DNA from: Denitrovibrio acetiphilus DSM 12809
GTDB lineage: Bacteria > Chrysiogenota > Deferribacteres > Deferribacterales > Geovibrionaceae
Direction: 5' to 3'
Assembly (NCBI RefSeq): GCF_000025725.1
Contig: NC_013943.1
Location: 2,232,001-2,296,000 of the forward strand
DNA length: 64,000 nucleotides
Part shown: positions 18,240 through 26,542 of the stretch, piece after piece
How the letters are laid out: each line of letters starts with the position of its first letter
How positions within the stretch are numbered: position 1 is the stretch's first letter
Made by a program: the position numbers and the translations under genes
Notes under the pieces: generated by a model
Database searches by the model: none
Told to the model about the DNA's origin: nothing
The model's input: the letters and a program-made list of their open reading frames with translations, nothing else

Positions 18240-19010
18240 CCGCTCTATAAACGTCTTAAATTTATCAGGCAACAAGGCACTGTCAGGAATTTCAGGCAGT
18301 GCTTTGACACTTGAGTATACAATAAGCGGTCTTTTAAAGTCATCTGGATGATCTGATCCGTGTATCTTTGCATGTCCTGCATGATCAGATGTTATAACCA
18401 TCAGATACGTAGGGCTTGCTGATATTTTATTAAAAAAATCCGCAAGCTGCTCGTCGATAAAATTAAACTCTTCCATATACTCAGGTGAAAGCCAACCACT
18501 TTCAGGTCCCACAAAATCCAGCCCGCTTATGTGCAGAAAGATAAACTGCTTTTCAGCAGGGTTTAAGATGGCTGTTGCTTTTTCTATAGCATCGTCTCTG
18601 GAGTATATCTCTTTATCAGTGTAATCATTTGCCAGATAACCAAGTTTAGGTTTGCTGTATATTAGTGCGGTTTCATACCCTGCTTTCTTGGCTGTGGTTA
18701 GCATTGTTGGTTTTGAAACTCTCGCCTCACCTTTCTTCCAGATATTATCGACTTTTCCGTTTTTCTCAGGAGAGAGACCAGTCAGCATTGCAACATGTGA
18801 TATGAGCGTCTTCGGCGGGGTAGTGCTTTTGGCATCCGCAGAGTATCGACCTTTTTTGATAAAGTTATAAATATTAGGACAACTCTCTTCAGAAATAGCA
18901 TCCGGGTGAAGCGCATCGATTGATATAACCACAACTGATGAATAGTCTTTGTTTTCTGCAAAAGCTAAATTTACATTCAATAACAAAAGGATACATACGA
19001 TAATTTTCAT
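18225..19010 (-). CDS. Periplasmic alkaline-phosphatase-superfamily hydrolase
   Basis: About 261 residues from ATG 19010, chosen because it begins a good signal peptide (MKIIVCILLLLNVNLAFAEN). The mature part looks like type I phosphodiesterase/nucleotide pyrophosphatase: VVISIDALHPD (metal Asp), TTPPKTLISHVAMLTG with the nucleophile Thr/Ser, and ITSDHAGHAKIHGSDHPDD (His/Asp metal ligands). Substrate unknown. It is convergent with arrD, sharing 15 bp, and not obviously part of the arsenic system. Confidence 0.75.
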   Translation of the reverse strand: MKIIVCILLLLNVNLAFAENKDYSSVVVISIDALHPDAISEESCPNIYNFIKKGRYSADAKSTTPPKTLISHVAMLTGLSPEKNGKVDNIWKKGEARVSKPTMLTTAKKAGYETALIYSKPKLGYLANDYTDKEIYSRDDAIEKATAILNPAEKQFIFLHISGLDFVGPESGWLSPEYMEEFNFIDEQLADFFNKISASPTYLMVITSDHAGHAKIHGSDHPDDFKRPLIVYSSVKALPEIPDSALLPDKFKTFIERLYLD

Positions 19011-19078
19011 AACACACCATAAAATATTATAATACAACTAAGCCCCTTCAAATGAAGCTCCGGCACAAAATGCCTGTT

Positions 19079-19771
19079 CTAAAACCCAAGATAGAACAAA
19101 TATAATCCTGCGGCGAGAATTACTATTGCCAGCATATATTTAATGACCACCGTTGCCTGATGGTAGCGCTTCTGCTGCAGTATGCGATTGGCAAAGCTTG
19201 CTGACGTGCCGCAAGCTATCAACAGTATACTATGTCCGATCGAATATGAAAAAAGGAGTAATACTCCATATGCTGTGTTTCCACTCTTGGCGGCAATCGA
19301 CAATATAGCCACCAGAACAGGCGTGGAGCAGGGAGATGAGAAGAGCCCACTCAAAGCTCCGGCGACAATTGCCCCTGCATACCCCTTCCGTATGTCTCTT
19401 GATATAAAATTACCAGATGGGATAAATTCGAATACGTCCATTATCTGCAAAGCCATCATCGTCATTAATATACCCAAAATGATATACCACACTTTTGATA
19501 ATGCAATAAAACTGCCGGCAAATGATACAGTAAACCCAAGCAGCGTATAAACCACTGCTCCACCAATAGCAAAGAGCAGTGACAGCTTAAAGGCTTTTGA
19601 GCTGTTCCGAACATCTGTTCCGCCTATATAGCCTATCAGCAGAGGGATTCCGCCGACAGAACAAGGCGTAAATGATGTAGCAAGTCCGGCGGCGAATGCA
19701 ATCAAAGGTGCCCAGCCGGCATTACTGAGTATTACAGATGCAGCATAGTTTAAGTAAGCTTCTATGTTCAT
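19079..19771 (-). CDS. CcdA/DsbD-like thiol-disulfide membrane transporter
   Basis: 230 residues with about six membrane helices. Two membrane cysteines in the family motifs FTPCSVGGIPLL and SSPCSTPVLVAI form the redox pair that carries electrons from cytoplasmic thioredoxin to the periplasm. It overlaps the upstream thioredoxin-like gene by 4 bp, so the two likely work as one relay. Short CcdA-type length; no fused periplasmic domains. Confidence 0.85.
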   Translation of the reverse strand: MNIEAYLNYAASVILSNAGWAPLIAFAAGLATSFTPCSVGGIPLLIGYIGGTDVRNSSKAFKLSLLFAIGGAVVYTLLGFTVSFAGSFIALSKVWYIILGILMTMMALQIMDVFEFIPSGNFISRDIRKGYAGAIVAGALSGLFSSPCSTPVLVAILSIAAKSGNTAYGVLLLFSYSIGHSILLIACGTSASFANRILQQKRYHQATVVIKYMLAIVILAAGLYLFYLGF

Positions 19772-20292
19772 TGCGTTTCCATGTCGTTCAGTATGATTCT
19801 GAAGTCATCTTCTGCCAGACCGCCTTCATGAAATGTATAATGGATACCGCTGATAACAGCACTTTGAAAATTAATTTTAGACAGGACTTCATGTGAAGGC
19901 TTATAGCTTTCGCCCTTCGGATTTATAAAAATCTGTGTGGGAATGACCCTTACGGGGAAACCCTGAGCGAGGCTGCCGTACTTCCAGACATCGACAAATT
20001 TTATTATTGCTTTCCCCTGAAGTTCACTGTTCAAGGCAGCAAGTACAGGTGCCATCTTTTTACAAGGGATGCACGAGTCCGCACCGAAATCAATTATAAT
20101 CGGAATTTTATAGGATATTAGTTTGTTGAGATCAATCTTATCAACGACATTAAGTGAAAAATCGGAGGGGGCTGTGTTTGATTTTACAACTTCGCTGCTG
20201 GTATTAGATTTTTTTAAAAACCAAATCCCTGTAACACACATTAACACAACCATAAGAATAAGGATTTTACTAGCATGTTTATTTTTCAACAT
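19768..20292 (-). CDS. Membrane-anchored periplasmic thioredoxin-like protein
   Basis: 174 residues. An N-terminal hydrophobic anchor at about 9-26 is followed by a thioredoxin fold with active site C74-I-P-C77 (GADSCIPCKKM) and the cis-Pro loop VRVIPTQIFINPKG. It is likely the periplasmic acceptor of the adjacent CcdA-like transporter, keeping cysteines reduced, for example for cytochrome c assembly. The client is not shown by the sequence. Confidence 0.85.
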   Translation of the reverse strand: MLKNKHASKILILMVVLMCVTGIWFLKKSNTSSEVVKSNTAPSDFSLNVVDKIDLNKLISYKIPIIIDFGADSCIPCKKMAPVLAALNSELQGKAIIKFVDVWKYGSLAQGFPVRVIPTQIFINPKGESYKPSHEVLSKINFQSAVISGIHYTFHEGGLAEDDFRIILNDMETQ

Positions 20293-20516
20293 AGCAAACC
20301 TCTGCAGTTTTATTTTTAAAGGTACCGAGGTGAATATACGAAAATATAATATGAAACACCCTGCTGATCTAATTTCATATTATACACTTACAAGTGTTGA
20401 TCATATAACAGCAAAACAGAAAGTCAATAATTAATTTGATACATTTCGAAATATAGAAAAAGTTACAATAATAAGACTTAGCTAGTAGAATAGATTGAGT
20501 TATAACAACATAGATG
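20293..20516. other. AT-rich non-coding stretch
   Basis: Between the thioredoxin-like gene start and the interspersed repeat. I see no gene, terminator or convincing promoter motif here. Confidence 0.5.
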
Positions 20517-20741
20517 CCCACAGATAAATCCTTGGTTCTATTGCTTCGCACGTGCTTAACACACGGATTTACAACTTCGCTGTCACAGCCAGAGCATATG
20601 CAAAATACGTCACAGCGAAGCCCACAGGGCTGTGGCAGTCTCTGAACTCGTTAGTTAATCCTGAGATTGCTTCGCCATTACATTCCTCACAATGACTTAT
20701 AAGCTCTTAAGCTGTGATTAGCACATTTATACACGCATAAA
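20517..20741 (+). repeat. Interspersed palindromic repeat, copy 1
   Basis: About 225 bp, matching 60030-60253 in the same orientation. Over the right-hand 198 bp I count about 20 mismatches; the left 27 bp are more diverged. The core includes CAGCGAAGCCCACAGG, GTGGCAGTCTCTG, GAGATTGCTTCGCCATTAC and CTCACAATGACTTATAAG, so outer and inner arms can fold into a long cruciform. It sits directly downstream of the terminator of the 20796-21017 gene. Confidence 0.85.
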
Positions 20742-20765
20742 AAAGGCAGGGGGGCACCCTGCCTT
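20739..20765 (-). terminator. Rho-independent terminator of the small secreted-protein gene
   Basis: On the minus strand GGCAGGG and CCCTGCC arms are followed by TTTTTTATG. It closes the 73-residue gene and abuts copy 1 of the interspersed repeat. Confidence 0.8.
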
Positions 20766-20795
20766 AGGACATCATATGTTAACAAATAGTTTCAG

Positions 20796-21017
20796 TTATT
20801 TAAGCTTATCTTCTTCTCTCTGAAGCATCATTCCGGAATCTTTCTCTGACTTATCCATATTTTTGGATTTTTTATCAGTTTTCTGATCCCTTATCGTGTT
20901 TTCTGCAGGCATTTTCTCCTGAGGTCTTACATTTTTCTCTGACTTATCCTGTGCCATTGCTGTGACTGAGAGCAGCATAAGCATTCCCATAAGTACGATT
21001 GACATTGTTTTCTTCAT
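20796..21017 (-). CDS. Small secreted hydrophilic protein
   Basis: 73 residues. A clear signal peptide (MKKTMSIVLMGMLMLLSVTAMA-Q) is followed by about 50 very hydrophilic residues rich in Lys, Asp, Glu and Ser, probably disordered. Repeated KSEK/DKSEK segments are visible. AAGGAG precedes the ATG and a terminator follows, so the gene looks real and monocistronic. I do not recognise a family. Confidence 0.65.
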   Translation of the reverse strand: MKKTMSIVLMGMLMLLSVTAMAQDKSEKNVRPQEKMPAENTIRDQKTDKKSKNMDKSEKDSGMMLQREEDKLK

Positions 21018-21222
21018 ACTTTAACTCCTTATGATTTAGTTAACTTATATAAAGCAGAAACAATGCCAGAACGACACCAGCAGCTAAACTACTGGTAGAA
21101 CTTAAATATACACCAAAAGACTTTTTACCGGAGTTATAACTAAATTGACTGACTTCTCATACACAAATGAGCATTCTATATTATTGACAATAACTTATAA
21201 TGTATGAATTTCACTCCATACA

Positions 21223-21687
21223 TTATATTACTGTCTTTTTCCTGTATATAAGCATGTTTGGTATTGCTAAGCCGAACGCTATGGCGCCCAGAATAAATAT
21301 CGTTTCAATACCATTAACAACGGCCGACTGGAGGGTTTCATTTGTAAGGTCTTCTCCAGCCAATCCGACAACAGCTATCATTGTTTTATAAGCATACACT
21401 CCCGGGATCATCGGTATTATAGAAGCAACAGTTATCACCTTCGGATGTGCATTATGCCTTTTTGCCCACAAGACTCCATAAACGCTGACCACTGAAGCCG
21501 ATACAAATGTTGCCCAGATAATCTCAACCCCCGACTGCATCAGAAGAGTTCTGACAAAATAACTCAATAAACCGCCTATACTGCAAAAAACAAGCTGGTT
21601 CTTGGGCACGTTAAACAAGACAGCAAAACCTGTTGCGGCAAAAGCAGCAGCGAGACAGTTAAGTATAAAATTCCCTAATATAAACAT
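21223..21687 (-). CDS. YjjB-like exporter subunit (ThrE C-terminal half)
   Basis: 154 residues, about five membrane helices, of the ThrE_2/DUF3815 family (IIPMIPGVYAYKTM motif). In E. coli, YjjB works with YjjP; the pair has been linked to succinate export, while fused homologues export threonine/serine. It starts three bases after the yjjP stop, with GGGGGTG upstream. Substrate here is not known. Confidence 0.85.
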   Translation of the reverse strand: MFILGNFILNCLAAAFAATGFAVLFNVPKNQLVFCSIGGLLSYFVRTLLMQSGVEIIWATFVSASVVSVYGVLWAKRHNAHPKVITVASIIPMIPGVYAYKTMIAVVGLAGEDLTNETLQSAVVNGIETIFILGAIAFGLAIPNMLIYRKKTVI

Positions 21688-21690
21688 ACA

Positions 21691-22464
21691 TCACACCCCC
21701 ATAATGCTCATCGAAAACACCATCCCAAGGGCTGTGGATAAGGTTATCAGGCTTGCCGCAACCCATCTGGCGACCCCCATGTTCTTAAACCCTTTCAATA
21801 TGTCAGACAAAGCGTTCACCAGAGGGAAACCGGGAACAAGCATAAGTACAGAAGAAAAAACAGCGACAGCTGGTTCATTGCCTAGATTATATTTAATAGA
21901 CATAGCGGATATGCATGTACACATGAAAGCGGAGCAAAAGTAGCTAACCACAGGGTTAAAAAGACGTTTCTTAAACTCCTGCAATATAATCATGCCGAGA
22001 ACGGAAGCGGTGGATGTTATGCCGAAAATAACAAAGTCTCCTCCGGCAAGCTTACTGAAACATCCGCAGGACAACCCCACGATAAACACCACCAGCCATC
22101 TGTTGTAACTAGGAGTTCCGGGGTTATCTATCAACGTCTCCAGCTCACGAAGGGATATTTTACCGCTTTCCGCAAGAACAATAGCCCGCTCAACCTCCAT
22201 TACCCTGCTCATATCTATACCTCTGTCCGGACAGCGGACAGTAATAGTTATCCAGTCATCCCCTTTCATAGCAGTAATAACCATAGAGCTTGATGAAAGA
22301 GAGATTTCTGTATGATCCATGCCGTAAAGTTTCCCTGTTCTCTCCACAAAACCACGGATAAGAACACTTTCAGCTCCATACTCCAAAAGGTTTCTGCCAA
22401 CCTTCACGCAAGAACGCAAAACGTCATGCAGTTCATTATCTATCTCCGTCTTTATATCATTCAT
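21691..22464 (-). CDS. YjjP-like exporter subunit (ThrE N-terminal half)
   Basis: 257 residues of the ThrE/DUF1212 family. A soluble N-terminal domain (GRNLLEYGAESVLIRG, then HTEISLSSSSMVIT) precedes five or so membrane helices with LVPGFPLVNALSDI. Together with the downstream YjjB-like gene it forms a two-component small-solute exporter, with succinate, threonine or serine possible from family knowledge. A succinate role would suit the fumarate-reducing genes elsewhere in the window, but that is speculation. Confidence 0.87.
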   Translation of the reverse strand: MNDIKTEIDNELHDVLRSCVKVGRNLLEYGAESVLIRGFVERTGKLYGMDHTEISLSSSSMVITAMKGDDWITITVRCPDRGIDMSRVMEVERAIVLAESGKISLRELETLIDNPGTPSYNRWLVVFIVGLSCGCFSKLAGGDFVIFGITSTASVLGMIILQEFKKRLFNPVVSYFCSAFMCTCISAMSIKYNLGNEPAVAVFSSVLMLVPGFPLVNALSDILKGFKNMGVARWVAASLITLSTALGMVFSMSIMGV

Positions 22465-22884
22465 GACACTTCCTAAATAATCAATATATGCACGCGATTA
22501 AAGATTAAAATACCCGTTATTGACATAATTAACCAGTTGTAAATCACAAATTAAAGACTAGCACCGCATGTAGAAGCATAAAAATAAGATATTTTAACCT
22601 GATTAAAGTATCGTAGAAGTGAGTATGGCTTTTATGAATTTGCTGAAAAACTTAATTCCTATAATCTTGAAATTATTTAAAATTGATGTACTTTAGGAAG
22701 GTCGGGGCAGGGCTGTAAGCCATTAAAATGTCTGAGACTTTTACTGGAAGATCTCACAATTAGCGTTGGGTTGACATATTTAATTTACAAAAGCAGACAG
22801 CCCTCTCGGACCCCCGATGTTTTATGCAACATTATTAAAGTTGATATTGAATATCATTATCTTAATCTTATTTCAAGCACAAAC
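22465..22884. other. 420 bp non-coding region at the 3' end of the ferrosome-like operon
   Basis: No convincing gene. It contains TTAGCGTTGGGTTGACA at 22760-22776, a near copy in inverted orientation of the sequence upstream of the ferrosome-like operon, and a strong Fur-box-like sequence at 22843-22861. A 60-codon plus-strand frame at 22771-22953 has no ribosome binding site and runs antisense into the FeoA-like gene. Confidence 0.6.
22843..22861. promoter_or_regulatory. Fur-box-like sequence
   Basis: GATATTGAATATCATTATC agrees with the E. coli Fur 19-mer (GATAATGATAATCATTATC) at 16 of 19 positions. It lies 24 bp beyond the stop of the FeoA-like gene and about 380 bp upstream of yjjP. No gene start is close enough for an ordinary operator. 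Confidence 0.5.
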
Positions 22885-23583
22885 TTAATCAACGGTGATC
22901 TTTTCTGCCGTTGCATTAGAAATAAATATCCTCAGCCCGTCAGCAGTACATAAAACCATATCAGGAAAATCATCCATATGAACAGATCTGCCGGCTTCAA
23001 TCCCTTCCAGAGCAAGGACAGTGCCTTCATAAACACCTTTCGCTTCCATAACATTAGCGTAAGTATCTTTGCTGATAATGTGCCTGACCACAAACCTTGC
23101 ATCTTTCCTGGCAAACGAAAACTGAATTTCTTTCCCCTCGCATTCCCCCAGAATACATGCTGCGTGGGCTTCCGAAAGCCTGCACCTGACACGATGATCA
23201 ACAAGTGTGACATATTCCATGTGAGGCAGCTTCTTAAGCACTTTCACACTGTCCCCGCCGGCGATCCCGAGCTTAAGCATCTCTTCTGCGATCAGCTCCG
23301 GTATCTCAAGGATGAGTTCCTCACCCTGCTCTTTCTCATATACGCTCCGCTGCTGTCCCGAAGCGGATTTATAATACAAGTGTCTTGCCAGCGAGCCGCT
23401 TACAGTACGGCTGCCTTTGTCAGTTGACAGTTTCAGCGTAGCGAGGTCGAGATCCCCCTTATTAATCTTACATACAAGTATACCAGAAGTTATGCCGTAC
23501 ACGCTTAGTTTTCTAGCCAAATCTGCTTCATTTATTGATTCTACGGTAAAAAAACCGCCTGATCTTGCTTTCGTCAGCTTCAT
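22885..23583 (-). CDS. FeoA-like domain protein of the ferrosome-like operon
   Basis: 232 residues, no signal peptide or membrane segment. The middle (about residues 95-150) resembles an SH3-like FeoA domain: LKLGIAGGDSVKVLKKLP, then VTLVDHRVRCRLSEAHAACILG. The flanking parts have similar strand-rich character and may be degenerate copies. FeoA domains modulate ferrous-iron transporters or act in DtxR regulators. It overlaps the 3' end of the first P-type ATPase gene by four bases, with GGAGGGG upstream, so it is co-translated with a metal pump. A regulatory or adaptor role for that pump is inferred. Confidence 0.65.
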   Translation of the reverse strand: MKLTKARSGGFFTVESINEADLARKLSVYGITSGILVCKINKGDLDLATLKLSTDKGSRTVSGSLARHLYYKSASGQQRSVYEKEQGEELILEIPELIAEEMLKLGIAGGDSVKVLKKLPHMEYVTLVDHRVRCRLSEAHAACILGECEGKEIQFSFARKDARFVVRHIISKDTYANVMEAKGVYEGTVLALEGIEAGRSVHMDDFPDMVLCTADGLRIFISNATAEKITVD

Positions 23584-25670
23584 CTTTCCCCTCCGCTTCT
23601 CATCGCATAAAGGAGCGTCCCCACAGTGGTACCGTTGTGCATCAAAGCGGATTGAAGAGGAGTTATAAGCCCGAGGAAGGATAGAAACACGGTGACACTG
23701 TTCGCTCCGATATTAGTAATGGAAACCTGCTTGATGGTTTTAACTGTTTCGGCGGATATCTTTCTTGCCCGCAATATCCCATGCAGGTTGTTCCGCAGGA
23801 GGATTACGTCGGATGTTTCTCTGGCGAGGTCTGCACCTTCCGGCATACTTACACCAACATGAGAGGCAAGAAGCGCAGGGGCATCATTGACTCCATCACC
23901 GACAAAAGCAACTTTGCAACCCTGAGAATTCAGCTCTTTTACCACACTCAGCTTGTCTTCAGGTTTCATTTCAGAATAAACCTCAGTAATACCGAGTTCT
24001 CCGGCAATACACATGGCAGTATCCTTATGGTCGCCCGTGAGCATCACGACACGCTTAACCCCTTCCTCTCCAAGCCTCCTGATAACCTCACATGCCTCTT
24101 CCCTCGGTACATCCTTAAGTGCTATCAGTCCGGCAAGTTCTCCGTTAACAGCTATATATAATATACTGCGCCCTGTCTTCCTCAGCTCATCACTTTCAGC
24201 ATCGGAATGGGAACAATCGATATGTTCATCTTCATGTACAAAATGCCTGCTCCCTGCAAGGACATGGCTGTCCTCAACATATGCAGACACACCGTGGGCT
24301 ATGATAAAGTCCACTTCACCCGTTTCCTTAAGCGCAATCCCTCTCTTCAAAGCTTCCTGTACAACTGCGGAAGCAATGGGGTGGCTGTAGTGCTCTTCTG
24401 CGCTTGCGGCGATACAAAGCAGGTCTTCTTCGCTAAGACTGCCGTATGAAATTATCTCGGAAACCTCCAGTGAGCCTTTGGTGAGGGTTCCTGTCTTATC
24501 AAAAACAATTGTGTCAACTTCTGCAAAATTCTCGAGTGCCTGAGCACCCTTGATAAAGATTCCTTCTGAGCCTGCGGTAAATATCCCTGCTTTGATTGCA
24601 GTGGGTATCACAAGCTTCAGAGCACATGAATAATCAACAGAGAGCACAGACGAAGCACGCCTGAAATCTCTGGTCAGAAGAAGAGCGGCAAGACCTATTC
24701 CAAATGTCACCGGAACCATCTTGTCTGCTGTTTTAAAGGCACGCACTTCTGATGTTGACCTGTTTTTAAGCGACCCTGTTATAAACTTAGCTATTCTTGC
24801 TGATGTCGTTTCTGCACCAACTTTAGTAGCTGCAACAATGATTTTACCTTCTGCTACTACAGTTCCTGCATAAACTTCCGAATCCTTCTCCACACTGACA
24901 GGCAGACTTTCCCCGGTAACCGAAGACTGATTTATAAGCCCTTCGCCGGAATAGACAACTCCGTCAACAGAAATCATCTCTCCCGCACCAATTATCACAA
25001 GCGACCCTACACAAACATCATCAATAGATACCTTAACCTCTTTCTGCCCCTGAAGTACCCATACATACTCCACATCGGGCTTTATGAGACTGCGGAGCAT
25101 TTTGTCTGACTTATACTCCGTTGACGCTTCAAGATAGTGCCCGAGGTTCAGCAGGAAAGTTATAGAGCCCGCAGTAAAATAGTCCTTGCGCAGTAGCAGC
25201 AGAGAGATAACTGCAGCATCCAGAACTTCTACACGCAGTCCGTCCCTCACAAGTGTTTCCACTCCGCTGAAAAGAACAGGCGCAGCACCAGCATAGGTAA
25301 GAGGCACCTTAAACCACGACGGAAGCCCCATTTTCAGAACCCACATTGTCCCCGCCCAATAAACATTTATAAGATCCGGTGTGTCATTAAGTTCTTCGTC
25401 AGCATAAAAAACCGCATGAGTAAATGTACTCAGTGAGTTCAAAAGCTGTTCAGTTATATCTGCTTCAGGATCGTGCACAACGACAAGACTTTGCGCCTTC
25501 TGGTTTATGCGGACAGACTTCACACCGTCCAGACACTCCAGAGAAGACTCCATAAGAGTAATGTCCAGAGCAGGATTGCCGAGCACCTCCGCCCTGAACC
25601 TTATTCTCCCGTTAGTCCTGTGGGCAATATCCACCCGCTCCAGTCCAGTCAGGTATTTATTTAATGTCAT
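23580..25670 (-). CDS. P1B-type metal ATPase, FezB-like
   Basis: 696 residues. N-terminal HMA-like domain with H17-R-T-N-G-R-I-R; actuator TGES at 252-255; transmembrane metal motif Y347-S-C349 followed six residues later by Pro, where CPC is usual; phosphorylation site D391-K-T-G-T; H430-P431; GDGVND at 591-596. All catalytic motifs are intact. The SC-type motif fits the P1B-6 group to which FezB, the ferrosome iron pump of Desulfovibrio magneticus, Rhodopseudomonas and Shewanella, belongs. The FeoA-like gene overlaps its end; small putative membrane-shaping genes precede it. Likely moves iron into a membrane-bounded store. The substrate is inferred. Confidence 0.82.
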   Translation of the reverse strand: MTLNKYLTGLERVDIAHRTNGRIRFRAEVLGNPALDITLMESSLECLDGVKSVRINQKAQSLVVVHDPEADITEQLLNSLSTFTHAVFYADEELNDTPDLINVYWAGTMWVLKMGLPSWFKVPLTYAGAAPVLFSGVETLVRDGLRVEVLDAAVISLLLLRKDYFTAGSITFLLNLGHYLEASTEYKSDKMLRSLIKPDVEYVWVLQGQKEVKVSIDDVCVGSLVIIGAGEMISVDGVVYSGEGLINQSSVTGESLPVSVEKDSEVYAGTVVAEGKIIVAATKVGAETTSARIAKFITGSLKNRSTSEVRAFKTADKMVPVTFGIGLAALLLTRDFRRASSVLSVDYSCALKLVIPTAIKAGIFTAGSEGIFIKGAQALENFAEVDTIVFDKTGTLTKGSLEVSEIISYGSLSEEDLLCIAASAEEHYSHPIASAVVQEALKRGIALKETGEVDFIIAHGVSAYVEDSHVLAGSRHFVHEDEHIDCSHSDAESDELRKTGRSILYIAVNGELAGLIALKDVPREEACEVIRRLGEEGVKRVVMLTGDHKDTAMCIAGELGITEVYSEMKPEDKLSVVKELNSQGCKVAFVGDGVNDAPALLASHVGVSMPEGADLARETSDVILLRNNLHGILRARKISAETVKTIKQVSITNIGANSVTVFLSFLGLITPLQSALMHNGTTVGTLLYAMRSGGER

Positions 25671-25673
25671 ATA

Positions 25674-25868
25674 TCAGCTTCTGTTTTTGTAGAGCAGAGT
25701 ATGATAAACAGAGAGTCCCACCAATGCAGTTCCGGCAGCGATATGAAGGGATCTTGACGTTCTGCCCCTCTGCATACCGGTATAAACCAGAACACCCATA
25801 GCACCCGCCATGGCGTATTTGGCATATCTGCGCTTTTTCTGTAACGGGGGTAAGCTCTTTTTCGGCAT
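25674..25868 (-). CDS. 64-residue small membrane protein
   Basis: Starts at ATG 25868, one base after the stop of the preceding gene, with GGAG six bases upstream; longer readings start inside that gene. A basic N-terminus (MPKKSLPPLQKKRRYAKY) is followed by a glycine/alanine-rich helix (AMAGAMGVLVYTGMQ) and a second helix (HIAAGTALVGLSVYHTLLY). Ends three bases before the ATPase gene. No family recognised. Its size and position in the operon suggest a membrane accessory of the compartment. Confidence 0.65.
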   Translation of the reverse strand: MPKKSLPPLQKKRRYAKYAMAGAMGVLVYTGMQRGRTSRSLHIAAGTALVGLSVYHTLLYKNRS

Positions 25869-25869
25869 A

Positions 25870-26196
25870 CTATTCTCCGCCCATCTCTGCCTGTACATCT
25901 CTTATCTGCTCTTTGAGCTCTTCGACTCCGCCCTGAAGACCTCCCCAAACTTTGACAACACCTTTCACAAGTGCTTTTTTCACAGCAGGATTTGTCAAAA
26001 CAAGTGCCAGCCCTGCACCAACCGCAAGACCTTTCACATATGAAGGCTCACGAAAGTTAAACCATTCTTTCAGATGATAGGCAGGATTAGGCTGGTAGTA
26101 CGCCTGCTGAGGATGAGACGGAGTATTCTGATAATAAGTCTGCTGGGGCTGAGCCTGATATTGCGGGTTTTCGTGTGATTCTTTTTTGTGATCCAT
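25870..26196 (-). CDS. 108-residue Gln/Tyr/Pro-rich protein with one membrane-like helix
   Basis: Residues 1-40 are low complexity, rich in Gln, Pro, Tyr and Asn (YQAQPQQTYYQNTP). A segment VKGLAVGAGLALVLTNPAVKKALV resembles the GMLVGAGVAMLMSSETVRSAL stretch of the 187-residue protein encoded upstream in the same operon, so the two are probably paralogous. The C-terminus is amphipathic and acidic, possibly coiled coil. Similar Gly-zipper helices occur in magnetosome- and ferrosome-type membrane proteins. Function unknown; a structural role at the compartment membrane is inferred. Confidence 0.7.
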   Translation of the reverse strand: MDHKKESHENPQYQAQPQQTYYQNTPSHPQQAYYQPNPAYHLKEWFNFREPSYVKGLAVGAGLALVLTNPAVKKALVKGVVKVWGGLQGGVEELKEQIRDVQAEMGGE

Positions 26197-26208
26197 TGTT
26201 ATATCTCC

Positions 26209-26541
26209 TTATTTCTTAGCTGGTTCGCATTTAGGTTCTGTTGTCTTTACGGAAGAATCCCAGAGATACTTCACCCCTGCGGATGCCGCTGTCATAACAA
26301 GTATAGAGCCCACAAGCCCCATCCCAAGTCCGCCGGCAAGAACCATTCCCGCCGCTGTGGCGACACCTGCGCCTGCAGCATCTTTTGCAGTGTTTGCAAC
26401 CGCTTCTTCTTTAGTTATTTTATTCTCTTTAACACTCTTCGCCTGTTTAGCGGCAGAGACTGCACCACCGATCACTGCTCCTGCCACCGCACCGCCTATT
26501 GCTATTCTGCCGGCGGGTATTCCTGTCACATGCCCTTTCAT
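26209..26541 (-). CDS. 110-residue glycine-zipper membrane protein
   Basis: Start chosen at ATG 26541, one base after the upstream stop and preceded by GAGGAGG; an earlier TTG in frame would lie inside the upstream gene. It has two glycine-zipper hydrophobic stretches: RIAIGGAVAGAVIGGAVSAA and AGVATAAGMVLAGGLGMGLVG, separated by a charged helix (KQAKSVKENKITKEEAV). Short glycine-rich hairpin proteins are a recurring part of organelle-forming gene sets. No catalytic motif is visible. The last residues carry a single Cys. Confidence 0.7.
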   Translation of the reverse strand: MKGHVTGIPAGRIAIGGAVAGAVIGGAVSAAKQAKSVKENKITKEEAVANTAKDAAGAGVATAAGMVLAGGLGMGLVGSILVMTAASAGVKYLWDSSVKTTEPKCEPAKK

Positions 26542-26542
26542 T

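Noticed and set aside
22771-22953. 60-codon plus-strand frame near the Fur-like box
   Set aside because: No ribosome binding site, no recognisable protein, and it overlaps the end of the FeoA-like gene on the other strand.
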